Assembly: GCF_900110855.1 (NCBI RefSeq)
Contig: NZ_FOFA01000010.1
Span: forward strand, 1 to 64,000
Direction: 5' to 3'
DNA from: Microlunatus flavus
GTDB taxonomy: Bacteria > Actinomycetota > Actinomycetes > Propionibacteriales > Propionibacteriaceae
Length of the DNA stretch: 64,000 nucleotides
Made by a program: the position numbers and the translations under genes. The notes under the pieces are model-generated. The model was given only the letters and a program-made list of their open reading frames with translations, was not told where the DNA came from and did not search any database. This document shows positions 7,729 to 17,041 of this stretch, in pieces. Positions within the stretch are counted from its first letter, which is position 1. The number at the start of each line of letters is the position of its first letter.

Positions 7729-9069
7729 TCAGTCCGGGACCGGGCTGAACTCGCCGCCGTCCACCCGGTGCGCTGCGAACCGTGCCGCGCGCCGGCCGTC
7801 GAGCTCGGTCACCCGCAGCTCGATACGGACCGTCTCGGCCTCGTCGTCGTCGAGCGGGCGCCCGTCGGCCACCACGGTGTCGCCCACCGCGGGCAGCTGC
7901 CCGAGCCGGGCCATGAAGAAGCCGGCGAGGGTGTCGTACGGGCCGTCCTCGAGCCCGAAGCCCGTCTCCTCGGCGAACTCCTCGACCGTCGTCAGGCCGT
8001 CGAGGCTGAGGTCGCCGCGCAGGCCGGGACGCTCGGGCTGGACCACGTCGTACTCGTCGCTGATGTCGCCGACGAGCTCCTCGACGAGGTCCTCCATCGT
8101 GACGATGCCGGCCGTGCCGCCGTACTCGTCGACGACGATCGCGAGGTGCGAGCGGTCGCGGCGCATCTCGGACAGCGCGTGCAGGACGCGCACGGTGTCG
8201 GGCATCCGCACGACCGGACGCACGATGTCGGACAGCCGCGTGCCGCTGCTGCTGACGTCGGGGTCGAGCAGGTCGCGCACGTGGACGAAGCCGAGGATGT
8301 CGTCGGCCGACTCCCCCGTCACCGGGTAGCGCGAGTGCGGCGACCGGGCGAGCTCGCGGACGGCCTTGTGCGCCGGCATCGCGCCGGGCAGGAAGTCGAC
8401 CTCCGTACGGGGCAGCATCACCTCGCGCAGGCTGCGATCGCCGGCGTCGAAGACGTCGTCCACGATCCGGCGCTCCTCGGCGCCCAGCGTGGTCGAGCCG
8501 CTGACCAGCGCGCGGATCTCCTCGTCGCTGACCTCCTCGCGGCCCGCACCGGGGTCGCCGCCGAGGAGCTTGACGAGGACGTTCGTCGAGGCGCCCAGCA
8601 GCCAGATGACCGGGCGCAGCACCTTGGCGATGAAGTCGACCGACGGCGCGAGAGCGAGCGCGAACGCCTCGGTCCGCTGCAGCGCCAGCCGCTTGGCGGT
8701 GAGCTCGCCGACGACGATGGAGACGTACGAGATGAGGATCGTGATGACGATCAGCGAGACCGTGCGGGAGACGCTCGGCTCGAGGCCGAACCAGCGCACG
8801 AGCAGCGGCGATACCGACTCCTCCAGCGTCGCGCCACCGAAGGCCGCGCTGAGGAAGCCGGTGAGGGTGACACCGATCTGGACCGCGGAGAGGAAGCGGT
8901 TGGGGTTGCCGTTGAGGCGCGCCACGGCCTGGCCGCGCCGGCCGTGGTGGGCCATCTGCTTGACCTGGCTGTCGCGCAGCGAGACCAGCGACATCTCGGC
9001 CGCGACGAAGACGCCGCCGACGAGGATCAGCAGGAGGACGAGCAGGACGTCCTGCAGGGTGGGGTTCAT
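7729..9069 (-). CDS. CNNM/CBS-domain transporter-like protein (hemolysin C / CorC family)
   Basis: The protein has 446 residues. The first part, about 1-190, is a DUF21/CNNM membrane domain with segments LLVLLLILVGGVFVAAEMSLVSL, IGVTLTGFLSAAFGG and VIWLLGASTNVLVKLL. A CBS pair follows at about 210-335 with REVMLPRTEVDFLPG and VDEYGGTAGIVTMEDLVEELVGDISDEYD, then a CorC_HlyC C-terminal domain. Family members are linked to Mg2+/Co2+ efflux or adaptation; the older hemolysin name is not a functional claim. ATG 9069 is used. The gene is divergent from the sugar dehydrogenase. Confidence 0.92.
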   Translation of the reverse strand: MNPTLQDVLLVLLLILVGGVFVAAEMSLVSLRDSQVKQMAHHGRRGQAVARLNGNPNRFLSAVQIGVTLTGFLSAAFGGATLEESVSPLLVRWFGLEPSVSRTVSLIVITILISYVSIVVGELTAKRLALQRTEAFALALAPSVDFIAKVLRPVIWLLGASTNVLVKLLGGDPGAGREEVSDEEIRALVSGSTTLGAEERRIVDDVFDAGDRSLREVMLPRTEVDFLPGAMPAHKAVRELARSPHSRYPVTGESADDILGFVHVRDLLDPDVSSSGTRLSDIVRPVVRMPDTVRVLHALSEMRRDRSHLAIVVDEYGGTAGIVTMEDLVEELVGDISDEYDVVQPERPGLRGDLSLDGLTTVEEFAEETGFGLEDGPYDTLAGFFMARLGQLPAVGDTVVADGRPLDDDEAETVRIELRVTELDGRRAARFAAHRVDGGEFSPVPD

Positions 9070-9382
9070 CGGGTGGTGCTCAGGTGGGCGGTGCTCACGC
9101 GGTTGGTGTGCAACGGAATGGTGTGCACGGGGGTGGTGTGCACGGGGGTGCAGCTCGAGGGCGCTCGACGGTCCGGGCGTCTGGTCACGGGCTTTCAGGT
9201 GCTCCTGTCAGGGTGGCTGGGGCACGTCCATGGTGGCCCATCGGAGCCGTTAACACAGGGACGCCCGGGGTCGTTACCACGGGGGTCCCCCGGGCGCCAC
9301 TTCAGGGGCGTGACATGATTCACCCACGCGGGCGGGTATGAAGAAATACCCTCCGGCGTACGAAGCATGCCAAGATTCAGCC
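9070..9382. promoter_or_regulatory. Divergent intergenic region with tandem repeat and inverted repeats
   Basis: The stretch contains three tandem 15-bp units of GGTGTGCACGGGGGT type (9105-9119, diverged; 9120-9134; 9135-9149). It also has an 8-bp perfect inverted repeat GCCCGGGG/CCCCGGGC at 9263-9295. A short palindrome GGGTAT-N6-ATACCC lies at 9334-9351, about 30 bp before the dehydrogenase start, where it could be an operator. I see no convincing -35/-10 pair and no gene. Confidence 0.45.
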
Positions 9383-10699
9383 ATGACCCTCAACGTCAGC
9401 GTCATCGGCACCAGCTACCTGGGAGCCACGCACGCCGCCGGCATGGCGGAGTTCGGCCACCAGGTGGTCGGTATCGACATCGATGAGGACAAGGTCAAGA
9501 TCCTCAACGCGGGCCAGTCCCACATCTTCGAGGTCGGGCTCGAGCCGCTGCTGGAGAAGCACACCTCCACCGGTCGGCTGCGCTTCACCACCGACTACTC
9601 CGAGATCGCCGACTGGGCCGACGTCCACTTCCTCGCCCTCGGCACCCCGTCGCAGAAGAGCGGGGCCGCCGACCTCGGCCAGCTCTACTCCGCGATCGAG
9701 AGCCTCGCGCCGCTGCTGACCAAGCCCTGCCTGGTGGTCGGCAAGTCGACCGTCCCGGTCGGCACGGCCCTCGAGCTCGAGAAGCGCATCCGCGAGCTGG
9801 CCCCGGCCGGCGACGCGATCGAGGTCGCGTGGAACCCCGAGTTCCTGCGCGAGGCGTACGCCGTCGAGGACACCCTGCACCCCGACCGGCTCGTCTTCGG
9901 CACGCACTCCCAGCACGCGCTGGACGTGCTCGCCGAGATCTACGCGCTGCCGATCAGCGACCGCACGCCGGTCGTGCGCTGCGACATCGCCACCGCCGAG
10001 CTCATCAAGGTGGCTGCCAACTCGTTCCTGGCGACCAAGATCAGCTTCATCAACGCCATGGCGCAGATGTGCCAGGCCGCGGGCGGCGACGTCACCCTGC
10101 TCGCCGACGCCATCGGCTTCGACAAGCGCATCGGGCGCGAGTTCCTCAACGCCGGCCTCGGCTTCGGCGGCGGCTGCCTGCCGAAGGACATCGCCGCGCT
10201 CGCGTACCGCGCCGACGAGCTGGGCGTGAACGTCCTCTCCGAGTTCATCCACGCGGTCGAGGCCATCAACGACGGCCAGCGCAGCGAGATCGCCGACCTG
10301 GCCATCGAGCAGGCCGGCGGCGACGTCACCGGCAAGCGCATCGCCGTCCTCGGCGCCGCCTTCAAGCCGGGCACCGACGACACCCGCAACTCCCCGGCCC
10401 TCACGGTCGCCGACCGGCTCCACGCGCACGGCGCGGACGTCCGGATCTACGACCCCGAGGCCCGGCTCCCTCCCCGCGAGGGCTTTACCCAGGTCGCCAG
10501 CGTCGAGCAGGCCATGCTCGGGGCCGAGGTCGTGCTGCACCTGACCGAGTGGCCCGAGTTCCGTCAGCTCGACCCGGAGAAGTACTCGCCGCTGGTCAAG
10601 TCCAAGGTCATGATCGACGCCCGCCTCAAGCTGGACGCCTCCACCTGGCGCGGTGCCGGTTGGAAGGTCGTCCAGATCGGCCGCGCCGCAACCTTGTGA
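9383..10699 (+). CDS. UDP-glucose 6-dehydrogenase family protein
   Basis: The 438-residue protein oxidises a nucleotide sugar, most likely UDP-glucose to UDP-glucuronate, with two NAD+, supplying precursors for envelope polysaccharide. The N-terminal Rossmann motif is VSVIGTSYLGATHAAG. The middle dimerisation helix contains AELIKVAANSFLATKISFINA. The catalytic cysteine is C265 in GFGGGCLPKD. The C-terminal UDP-binding domain contains VLGAAFKPGTDDTRNSP. ATG 9383 is chosen over an in-frame upstream ATG at 9338 because MTLNVSVIGT is the usual beginning. UDP-ManNAc dehydrogenase is a less likely alternative. Confidence 0.9.
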   Translation: MTLNVSVIGTSYLGATHAAGMAEFGHQVVGIDIDEDKVKILNAGQSHIFEVGLEPLLEKHTSTGRLRFTTDYSEIADWADVHFLALGTPSQKSGAADLGQLYSAIESLAPLLTKPCLVVGKSTVPVGTALELEKRIRELAPAGDAIEVAWNPEFLREAYAVEDTLHPDRLVFGTHSQHALDVLAEIYALPISDRTPVVRCDIATAELIKVAANSFLATKISFINAMAQMCQAAGGDVTLLADAIGFDKRIGREFLNAGLGFGGGCLPKDIAALAYRADELGVNVLSEFIHAVEAINDGQRSEIADLAIEQAGGDVTGKRIAVLGAAFKPGTDDTRNSPALTVADRLHAHGADVRIYDPEARLPPREGFTQVASVEQAMLGAEVVLHLTEWPEFRQLDPEKYSPLVKSKVMIDARLKLDASTWRGAGWKVVQIGRAATL

Positions 10700-10902
10700 G
10701 AACCGCCCGGAGCACTCCGGGCCCGAAGCACTCCCCGCGGGGCACGACACCTTCGTCGTGCCCCGCTCGGCGTTCCCGCCGCCTGCTCCGCTCGTCCTCG
10801 AGCGACCACTCGCTCGCGGCGGGGAGTGACCAGTGGTCGCCTCGAGAGCAAGCGGCGAGCCCGCCCGACCTCGGTCGGGCGGGCTCGACCATGCTGGGGG
10901 CC
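10700..10902. terminator. Hairpin-rich spacer after the sugar dehydrogenase
   Basis: There are three hairpins. One is a 12-bp stem GCGGGGCACGAC/GTCGTGCCCCGC near 10736-10766. The second is an inverted repeat at 10796-10846 with arms GCGACCACT/AGTGGTCGC, related to 4955-5010. The third is a perfect 13-bp stem AGCCCGCCCGACC/GGTCGGGCGGGCT at 10858-10885. No T-run follows any of them. The last ends 17 bp before the cupin start and could terminate or influence translation. Confidence 0.5.
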
Positions 10903-11292
10903 ATGGAGCACTTGAGGATCGCGACCGTCGCCGAGGAGAGCGCCGACTTCCGGCGCGTGCTGTGGACCGGGGCGCACAGCCAGCTGGTCAGCATGACCAT
11001 CCCGCCGGGCGGCGAGATCGGCGAGGAGACCCACCCCGACAACGACCAGATCCTGATCTTCCTGAGCGGGGTCGGCGAGGCCCGCATCGACGGCGAGACC
11101 CAGGCGGTCGCCGACGGCGACCTCGTCTGCGTACCCGCCGGGGCGCTGCACAACTTCGTGAACACGGGTCCGAACCCGCTCGTCCTCTTCACGGTCTACG
11201 GCCCGCCGGACCACTCCCCGGGCGCCGTGCACCACACCAAGGAGGAGGCCGACGAGGCCGAGGAGTCCGGCGAGGACGAGCCGCCTGCATGA
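10903..11292 (+). CDS. Cupin-domain protein
   Basis: The 129-residue protein is a single small cupin barrel. The first motif region is GGEIGEETHPDNDQILIFLSGVGEARIDG, with the metal-ligand-like positions H, Q and E. The second is VPAGALHNFVNTG with its histidine. The last 20 residues are strongly acidic. Small cupins can be metal-dependent enzymes or sensors; the substrate is unknown. The start at 10903 is preceded by CTGGGGG. An in-frame ATG at 10891 is possible. Structured element B begins at its stop codon. Confidence 0.85.
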   Translation: MEHLRIATVAEESADFRRVLWTGAHSQLVSMTIPPGGEIGEETHPDNDQILIFLSGVGEARIDGETQAVADGDLVCVPAGALHNFVNTGPNPLVLFTVYGPPDHSPGAVHHTKEEADEAEESGEDEPPA

Positions 11293-11293
11293 T

Positions 11294-11410
11294 CTGTCCT
11301 CGCTCCGCTCGGACGCGGTCCGGGCTCTGACCCGCTGCCTTCGTCGTCGACCGGGGCGACGGAAAGCGTGTCGCCCCGCTCTCCTCCTCCAGGCACCGGC
11401 GCCCGGACCG
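11294..11410 (-). repeat. Structured dispersed element, copy B
   Basis: Read on the minus strand it aligns with copy A over about 118 bp with high identity. P1 is 11401-11410 with 11316-11325 (10 of 10, CGGTCCGGGC against CAGATCGGGC in A). P3 is 11352-11360 with 11370-11378 (9 of 9), with loop ACGCTTTCC. P2 CCGGTGCC/GGCAGCGG has 7 of 8 pairs. The stem bases differ from copy A at several positions but remain paired. It lies in the cupin-icd spacer, opposite to both genes, which argues against it being the leader of either. Confidence 0.75.
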
Positions 11411-11503
11411 GCGAGGGTCGGGCAACAGGCGCGTTCCGGGGCGGCCGGCTCGACGGCACGGGCGCGCAGGAGGCCCGACAGGCTCTCGCGGTAGGTTCCT
11501 CAG

Positions 11504-13723
11504 GTGAGCGACTCGACGATCATCTACACCCACACCGACGAGGCGCCGATGCTGGCGACCTACTCCTTCCTGCCGATCATCCAGGCCTACACGGGCCAGG
11601 CGGGCGTGGAGGTGGAGACCCGGGACATCTCCCTGGCGGGGCGGATCCTCGCGCAGTTCGCCGACCTCCTGCCGGCCGACCAGCAGGTGCCCGACTCCCT
11701 GAGCGAGCTCGGCGAGCTGGCGAAGACGCCGCAGGCGAACATCATCAAGCTCCCGAACATCTCCGCCTCGGTCCCCCAGCTCAAGGCGGCCGTCGCCGAG
11801 CTGCAGTCCCAGGGCTTCGCGCTGCCCGACTACCCCGACTCCCCCTCGACCGAAGAGGAGCGCGACGTCCGGGCGCGGTACGGCAAGGCGATGGGCAGCG
11901 CGGTCAACCCGGTCCTGCGCGAGGGCAACAGCGACCGCCGGGCGCCCGCCTCGGTGAAGCAGTACGCCCGCACCCACCCGCACTCGATGGGCGCGTGGTC
12001 GTCGGACAGCAAGACGAACGTCGCGCACATGAGCGCCGACGACTTCCGCTCGAGTGAGACCTCGGCGATCGTGGAGAAGGCGCAGACCCTGCGCATCGAG
12101 CTCGTCGGCGACGACGGCGAGACCACCGTCCTCAAGGACGCGGTCGCCGTCCGGGACGGCGAGGTCGTCGACGCGACCGCGATGCACGTCGCCGCGCTGG
12201 ACGCGTTCCTGGCCGACCAGATCGCCCGCGCCCGGGCGGAGGGCGTCCTCTTCTCCGTGCACCTCAAGGCCACGATGATGAAGGTCTCGGACCCGATCAT
12301 CTTCGGCCACGTGGTGCGGGCGTTCCTGCCCGAGGTGTTCGAGCGCTACGGCGACGTCCTGCTGCCGGCCGGGCTCAACGGGAACAACGGCCTCGGCGCG
12401 ATCCTCTCCGGGCTCGGCTCCCTCGAGCAGGGCGACGAGATCCGCGCGGCGATCGACGCCGGGCTGGCCGCCGGTCCGCCGCTGGCCATGGTCGACTCCG
12501 ACCGCGGCATCACCAACCTGCACGTCCCCAGCGACGTGATCGTCGACGCCTCGATGCCGGCGATGATCCGCATCGGCGGCCACATGTGGGGCCCCGACGG
12601 CGCCGAGGCCGACACCCTCGCGGTGATCCCGGACTCCTCGTACGCCGGCATCTACCAGGTCGTCCTCGACGACTGCCGCGCGCACGGCGCGTACGACCCC
12701 ACCACGATGGGCTCGGTGCCCAACGTCGGGCTGATGGCGCAGGCGGCCGAGGAGTACGGCAGCCACGACAAGACCTTCGAGGTCGACCGCCCGGGCACGG
12801 TCCGCGTGGTCGGCGAGGACGGTTCCGCGGTCCTCCAGACCCGGGTCGAGGCCGGCGACGTGTGGCGCATGTGCCAGACCAAGGACGTGGCCATCCGCGA
12901 CTGGGTCAAGCTCGCCGTCTCGCGTGCCCGCGCCACCGGCAGCCCCGCCGTCTTCTGGCTGGACGCGAGCCGCGCCCACGACGCGAACCTGATCAGCCTC
13001 GTCGAGCGCTACCTGCCCGAGCACGACACGGACGGCCTGGACATCTCGGTCAAGACGCCGGTGGAGGCGACGGCCTTCTCGCTCGAGCGGATCCGCCGCG
13101 GCGAGGACACCATCTCGGTGACCGGGAACGTGCTGCGCGACTACCTGACCGACCTCTTCCCGATCCTCGAGCTCGGGACGTCGGCCAAGATGCTCTCGGT
13201 CGTGCCGCTCATCAACGGGGGCGGGCTCTTCGAGACCGGCGCCGGCGGTTCCGCGCCCAAGCACGTGCAGCAGCTCGTCAAGGAGAACTACCTGCGCTGG
13301 GACAGCCTCGGCGAGTTCCTCGCGCTGGCCGTGAGCCTGGAGCACCTCGCGCAGTCGACGGGCAACCCGCGGGCGCAGGTGCTGGCCGACACCCTCGACC
13401 GGGCGACGGGGACGTTCCTCAACGAGAACCGCTCCCCCGGCCGCCGGCTCGGGACGATCGACAACCGCGGCAGCCACTTCTACCTGGCGCTCTACTGGGC
13501 GCAGGAGCTCGCGGCGCAGTCCCAGGACGCCGAGCTCGCCGCGACGTTCGGCGAGCTGGCCACGCGGCTCGCGGACGACGAGCAGACGATCGTCGACGAG
13601 CTCCTCGGCGTGCAGGGCCACCCGGCGGACATCGGCGGCTACTACCGGCCCGACGACGCCAAGGCCGACGAGGTCATGCGCCCCTCGGCCACGCTCAACC
13701 AGGTGCTCGCCACCCTGGCCTGA
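11504..13723 (+). CDS. icd: NADP-dependent isocitrate dehydrogenase, monomeric type
   Basis: The 739-residue cytoplasmic TCA enzyme decarboxylates isocitrate to 2-oxoglutarate and makes NADPH. The length of about 740 residues and the start [22 protein letters not shown] are characteristic of the monomeric class, which is unrelated in fold arrangement to the 45-kDa dimeric enzyme. Conserved stretches include [57 protein letters not shown] and [20 protein letters not shown]. The GTG start at 11504 is supported by homology to the family N-terminus. A strong hairpin at 13732-13782 follows the stop. Confidence 0.97.
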   Translation: MSDSTIIYTHTDEAPMLATYSFLPIIQAYTGQAGVEVETRDISLAGRILAQFADLLPADQQVPDSLSELGELAKTPQANIIKLPNISASVPQLKAAVAELQSQGFALPDYPDSPSTEEERDVRARYGKAMGSAVNPVLREGNSDRRAPASVKQYARTHPHSMGAWSSDSKTNVAHMSADDFRSSETSAIVEKAQTLRIELVGDDGETTVLKDAVAVRDGEVVDATAMHVAALDAFLADQIARARAEGVLFSVHLKATMMKVSDPIIFGHVVRAFLPEVFERYGDVLLPAGLNGNNGLGAILSGLGSLEQGDEIRAAIDAGLAAGPPLAMVDSDRGITNLHVPSDVIVDASMPAMIRIGGHMWGPDGAEADTLAVIPDSSYAGIYQVVLDDCRAHGAYDPTTMGSVPNVGLMAQAAEEYGSHDKTFEVDRPGTVRVVGEDGSAVLQTRVEAGDVWRMCQTKDVAIRDWVKLAVSRARATGSPAVFWLDASRAHDANLISLVERYLPEHDTDGLDISVKTPVEATAFSLERIRRGEDTISVTGNVLRDYLTDLFPILELGTSAKMLSVVPLINGGGLFETGAGGSAPKHVQQLVKENYLRWDSLGEFLALAVSLEHLAQSTGNPRAQVLADTLDRATGTFLNENRSPGRRLGTIDNRGSHFYLALYWAQELAAQSQDAELAATFGELATRLADDEQTIVDELLGVQGHPADIGGYYRPDDAKADEVMRPSATLNQVLATLA

Positions 13724-13731
13724 TCGGTCCA

Positions 13732-13782
13732 GGGCGGCGCCGCGCGATTCCGACCTCTCGTCGGGGTCGGGCGGCGCCGCCC
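13732..13782. terminator. Bidirectional hairpin terminator between icd and kinase gene
   Basis: A 12-bp perfect outer stem GGGCGGCGCCGC/GCGGCGCCGCCC (13732-13743 with 13771-13782) encloses a second CCGACC/GGTCGG stem. It sits between convergent genes. There is no long T-run, as is common in this base composition. Confidence 0.65.
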
Positions 13783-13816
13783 CCGCTCAGCCCGCTCCGG
13801 CTTGTTCGACGAACGG

Positions 13817-14353
13817 TCAGAATTCCGCGACCACGATCGCGTCCACGCGCTGCTGCGGACGCTGCGCGGCCTCGTACGCGTCCTCCGCGGGCATCCAGCG
13901 CCCGACCCACTGCTCGCGCATGCCCTCGCCGTCGCGGGCCAGGGCGCGGGCGAGCCGGACCTCGCGCGGCACGTCCACCCACAGCGTGACGTCCCACGGG
14001 ACCCCGAGCCGGACGTCGGTGCTGGAGACGCCCTCGACCACGACGGGCACCCCGACCGGGACCGTCGCCCAGCCGAGCGAGGCGTCGGTGCCCCAGTCCC
14101 AGCGCTCGTAGCGGCCCGGCCGCCCGGCCAGCAGCGGCTGCAGCACCTGCCCGACGAAACGTTCCCGCTCCCACGTCTCGACCGACGGCCGCGCGAAGTC
14201 GTCGACATGCACGACGACCGCCCCCGGGACGGCGGCCGCCACCCGCTCGGCCAGCGTCGTCTTGCCCGACGCCCCCTTGCCGTCGATGCCGACCCACCGG
14301 GTCCCGGCCAGCCCGGCGAGCCGCTCGCGCACCAGCGCCGGCACCGCGCCCAT
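13817..14353 (-). CDS. Uridine kinase-like P-loop protein
   Basis: The protein has about 178 residues. The Walker A motif GIDGKGASGKTTLAERV lies near the N-terminus, VVVHVDDFARPSVE and a WDWGTDASLGW segment follow, and the VPVVVEGVSSTD strand resembles uridine/phosphoribulokinase-type NTPases. Phosphorylation of a nucleoside or other small molecule is inferred; no substrate can be assigned. I chose the internal ATG at 14353. The frame stays open to 14410, but that would intrude on the promoter space of the divergent mdh. GTG codons in between are possible. Confidence 0.75.
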   Translation of the reverse strand: MGAVPALVRERLAGLAGTRWVGIDGKGASGKTTLAERVAAAVPGAVVVHVDDFARPSVETWERERFVGQVLQPLLAGRPGRYERWDWGTDASLGWATVPVGVPVVVEGVSSTDVRLGVPWDVTLWVDVPREVRLARALARDGEGMREQWVGRWMPAEDAYEAAQRPQQRVDAIVVAEF

Positions 14354-14442
14354 CCCGACCCGGACCACCACCGCACCACCGTACGGACTAGCGTCGGTCC
14401 TCGGACCCACGAGCCAGACCGCTGACGAAACGAGGAGAACCC

Positions 14443-15456
14443 TTGAGCACCACCGCCGCCGCGACCGCGAAGCAGCCCGTCAAGGTCGCCGTGACCGGAG
14501 CCGCCGGGCAGATCTGCTACAGCCTGCTGTTCCGGATCGCGAGCGGCGAGCTGCTCGGCCCCGACCAGCCGGTGCAGCTGCGGCTGCTGGAGATCACGCC
14601 CGCGCTCAAGGCGCTCGACGGCGTGGTCATGGAGCTCGACGACTGCGCCTACCCGTTGCTCGACTCCGTGGTGACCGGCGACGACCCGAACGTGGTCTTC
14701 GACGGCGTCAACCTCGCGTTCCTCGTGGGTGCCCGCCCGCGGAGCAAGGGCATGGAGCGCGGCGACCTGTTGGAGGCCAACGGCGCCATCTTCAAGCCGC
14801 AGGGCCGCGCGCTCAACGACCACGCCGCAGACGACGTCAAGGTCCTCGTCACCGGCAACCCGGCGAACACCAACGCCCTCATCGCCCTGAGCAACGCCCC
14901 GGACATCCCCGCCGAGCGCTTCAACGCGCTCACCCGGCTCGACCACAACCGGGCCGCCGGCCAGCTCGCGATCAAGGCCGGCGTGGCCGTCAGCGAGGTC
15001 AGCCAGGTGACGATCTGGGGCAACCACTCCGCCACGCAGTACCCCGACATCTTCAACGCCCGCATCGGCGGCCGCAGCGCCGCCGAGGTCGTCGACGACC
15101 AGGCGTGGCTGGAGAGCGACTTCCTGCCCACCGTCCAGAAGCGCGGCGCCGCCATCATCGAGGCCCGCGGCGCGAGCTCGGCGGCCAGCGCCGCCAAGGC
15201 CACCATCGACCACATGCACGACTGGGTGCTCGGCACCCGCGAGGGCGACTGGGTCTCCATGGCCGTGCCGTCCGACGGCTCGTACGGCGTGGCCGAGGGC
15301 ATCGTCAGCTCGTTCGCCTGCACGACCAGCGGCGGCGCCTGGTCGATCGTCCCGGGCCTGGAGGTCAACGACTTCTCCCGCGCCAAGATCGACGCCTCCG
15401 TCGCCGAGCTCGTCGAGGAGCGCGAGGCGGTGCGTTCGCTGGGGCTCGTGCCCTGA
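14443..15456 (+). CDS. mdh: Malate dehydrogenase
   Basis: The 337-residue NAD-dependent malate/oxaloacetate oxidoreductase of the TCA cycle has a Rossmann start [21 protein letters not shown]. The substrate-binding loop is [14 protein letters not shown]. The catalytic region contains [19 protein letters not shown] and [11 protein letters not shown], whose His is the proton acceptor. The TAGGQ-free, GAAGQI-containing sequence is the actinobacterial/cytosolic MDH type. TTG start 14443 follows AGGAGAACCC. Icd is about 700 bp upstream on the same strand, with the kinase gene between on the other strand. Confidence 0.97.
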   Translation: MSTTAAATAKQPVKVAVTGAAGQICYSLLFRIASGELLGPDQPVQLRLLEITPALKALDGVVMELDDCAYPLLDSVVTGDDPNVVFDGVNLAFLVGARPRSKGMERGDLLEANGAIFKPQGRALNDHAADDVKVLVTGNPANTNALIALSNAPDIPAERFNALTRLDHNRAAGQLAIKAGVAVSEVSQVTIWGNHSATQYPDIFNARIGGRSAAEVVDDQAWLESDFLPTVQKRGAAIIEARGASSAASAAKATIDHMHDWVLGTREGDWVSMAVPSDGSYGVAEGIVSSFACTTSGGAWSIVPGLEVNDFSRAKIDASVAELVEEREAVRSLGLVP

Positions 15457-15524
15457 CCGCATGAGCAGCGGGTCGTGCGCCCACCTCGCGGCGCCCGACC
15501 CGCCGATGCGCCATGATGTCGGCC

Positions 15525-16334
15525 ATGAGCGAGCCGAACCAGCCCAGCAGCGAGCCGAGCAGCGGCCAGTCCTCCCCGTACGAGCCGCCGTCCTCGAGCG
15601 ACCCGACGCCGTCGTCCTCCGGCTCCTCGGCGGTCGACCCGTCCTCGTACGGCTCGGACCACGCCTCCGGCTCGGGGTCGCAGGAGTCCGCGGGCTACGG
15701 CGAGCACAGTGGCTACGGCGAGCAGGGCGGCTACGGCCAGCCGAACGCTTACGGACAGGCGGGCGAGTACGGCCAGCAGGCCGACCCCTACGGTTCCCAG
15801 CCCGACCAGCAGGGCGGGCAGCAGCCCGACCAGTACGGTTCGCAGCCCGACCAGTACGGTTCGCAGCCCGACCAGTACGGCTCCCAGCAGGGCTACCAGC
15901 AGGCGGGCGAGTACGGGCAGCAGACCGGCTACGGCCAGCCGGGTGACGCGGGCGCGTACGGCCAGCCCGCCCCCTACGGCCAGCCCACCCCGTACGGCCA
16001 GCCGGCGCCCTACGGGCAGCCCGCCTACGGCGGCTACCAGGGCGGCTACGGCGCGGCGCCGCAGCCGCACCCCCGGGCGATCGCCGTGCTGGTGCTCGGC
16101 ATCGTCAGCGTGGTCTTCTCCTGGTTCTGCGGGATCGGCCTGATCACCGGCATCATCGGGGTCGTGCTCGCCGTCGGGGCCCAGCGGGAGGTCGACGCCA
16201 ACCCGACCGCGTACACCGGGGCCCAGCAGATCCGGGTGGGCAAGATCCTGTCCATCGTGGGGCTCGGTCTCGCGGCGCTCCTCCTCGTCATCTTCCTGGC
16301 GACGGGGATCTACGGCTCGATCATGAACAGCTGA
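15525..16334 (+). CDS. DUF4190 membrane protein with long Gln/Gly/Tyr-rich N-terminus
   Basis: The protein has about 269 residues. Residues 1-180 are low complexity and disordered, first Ser/Pro/Glu-rich, then repeats of the form QPDQYGS and YGQPxP. The last 85 residues hold two transmembrane segments, [34 protein letters not shown] and [24 protein letters not shown], joined by a short loop [19 protein letters not shown], the DUF4190 pattern. Its role is unknown. Such proteins are common in actinobacterial membranes. In-frame ATGs at 15513 and 15516 are alternative starts. It lies 2 bp from a second DUF4190 gene, an evident tandem pair. Confidence 0.85.
   Translation: MSEPNQPSSEPSSGQSSPYEPPSSSDPTPSSSGSSAVDPSSYGSDHASGSGSQESAGYGEHSGYGEQGGYGQPNAYGQAGEYGQQADPYGSQPDQQGGQQPDQYGSQPDQYGSQPDQYGSQQGYQQAGEYGQQTGYGQPGDAGAYGQPAPYGQPTPYGQPAPYGQPAYGGYQGGYGAAPQPHPRAIAVLVLGIVSVVFSWFCGIGLITGIIGVVLAVGAQREVDANPTAYTGAQQIRVGKILSIVGLGLAALLLVIFLATGIYGSIMNS
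15822..15884 (+). repeat. Three tandem 21-bp coding repeats
   Basis: Units at 15822-15842, 15843-15863 and 15864-15884 are nearly identical and encode QPDQYGS three times. A partial related unit precedes them. They lie within the disordered part of the DUF4190 protein, where unit number could vary between strains by slippage. Confidence 0.85.
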
Positions 16335-16336
16335 GC

Positions 16337-16675
16337 GTGTCCGTCCCCCCTCCCGGTCCCTACGGGCCGTCGGGCGGCGCCTGGTACCCGGGCGGCTACC
16401 CCGTCCCGCGGGACCACCCGTCAGGGACGACGGTCCTGGTGCTGGGCATCCTCTCCCTCGTGATCTGCCCGTTCACAGGGATCTTCGCGATCACCATCGG
16501 CAACCGCACCCTGCGCGAGATCAACGCGAACCCGGCGGTGTACCTCAACCGGCAGAGCGTCGTCGTGGGGCGGATCCTCGGCATCGTGGCGGTGGCGGTC
16601 TACGGCACCGCCGTCGTCGGCTACCTGGTCTTCGTCGTCCTCATCCTCGGCATCGTCGGCCTGCAGAACTACTGA
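16337..16675 (+). CDS. DUF4190 small membrane protein
   Basis: The 112-residue protein has a short Pro/Gly/Tyr-rich N-terminus of about 30 residues. Two membrane segments follow, TTVLVLGILSLVICPFTGIFAITIG and ILGIVAVAVYGTAVVGYLVFVVLILGIVGL, separated by NRTLREINANPAVYLNRQSVVVGR. It parallels the C-terminal domain of the preceding gene and is probably a paralogue. GTG start 16337 lies 2 bp after the preceding stop, indicating co-translation. Function is unknown. Confidence 0.85.
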   Translation: MSVPPPGPYGPSGGAWYPGGYPVPRDHPSGTTVLVLGILSLVICPFTGIFAITIGNRTLREINANPAVYLNRQSVVVGRILGIVAVAVYGTAVVGYLVFVVLILGIVGLQNY

Positions 16676-16723
16676 CGCACGTCTCCGGCGCGGCCGGACG
16701 GCGACGTCTCCTGCCCGTCGGCC

Positions 16724-17041
16724 CTAACGGCCGGCGGGCACGACCACGCTCAGGACGAGGATCGCGCCGCCGCCGAGGAGCATGACGCCGACGTCGAAGG
16801 CCTTGCTGCGCACGCGCAGCAGGCCGGCCCGGCGGGTGCTCAGCACCAGCCGCAGGAACGCGCCCAGCACGAGCGCGCCCCCGACCACGAAGCAGCCCGC
16901 GCGCCAGGTGTCGGGCCCCAGCAGCGCGGCGACGACCCCGCCGAGGACGAGCGCGGCGACGAGCAGCAGCGGCCACTGACGCCGGGGGCGGACGGAACCT
17001 CCGCCCGCCGGGTCGCGCGGACGCGCGCCCGGGGCGCTCAC
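16724..17041 (-). CDS. DUF3017 family membrane protein
   Basis: The 105-residue protein has three hydrophobic segments: [41 protein letters not shown] and [25 protein letters not shown] start 17041 overlaps the folD stop as GTGA. The position directly after folD is the usual place of DUF3017 genes in actinobacteria. Function is unknown; the linkage to folate metabolism is positional only. Confidence 0.85.
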   Translation of the reverse strand: MSAPGARPRDPAGGGSVRPRRQWPLLLVAALVLGGVVAALLGPDTWRAGCFVVGGALVLGAFLRLVLSTRRAGLLRVRSKAFDVGVMLLGGGAILVLSVVVPAGR

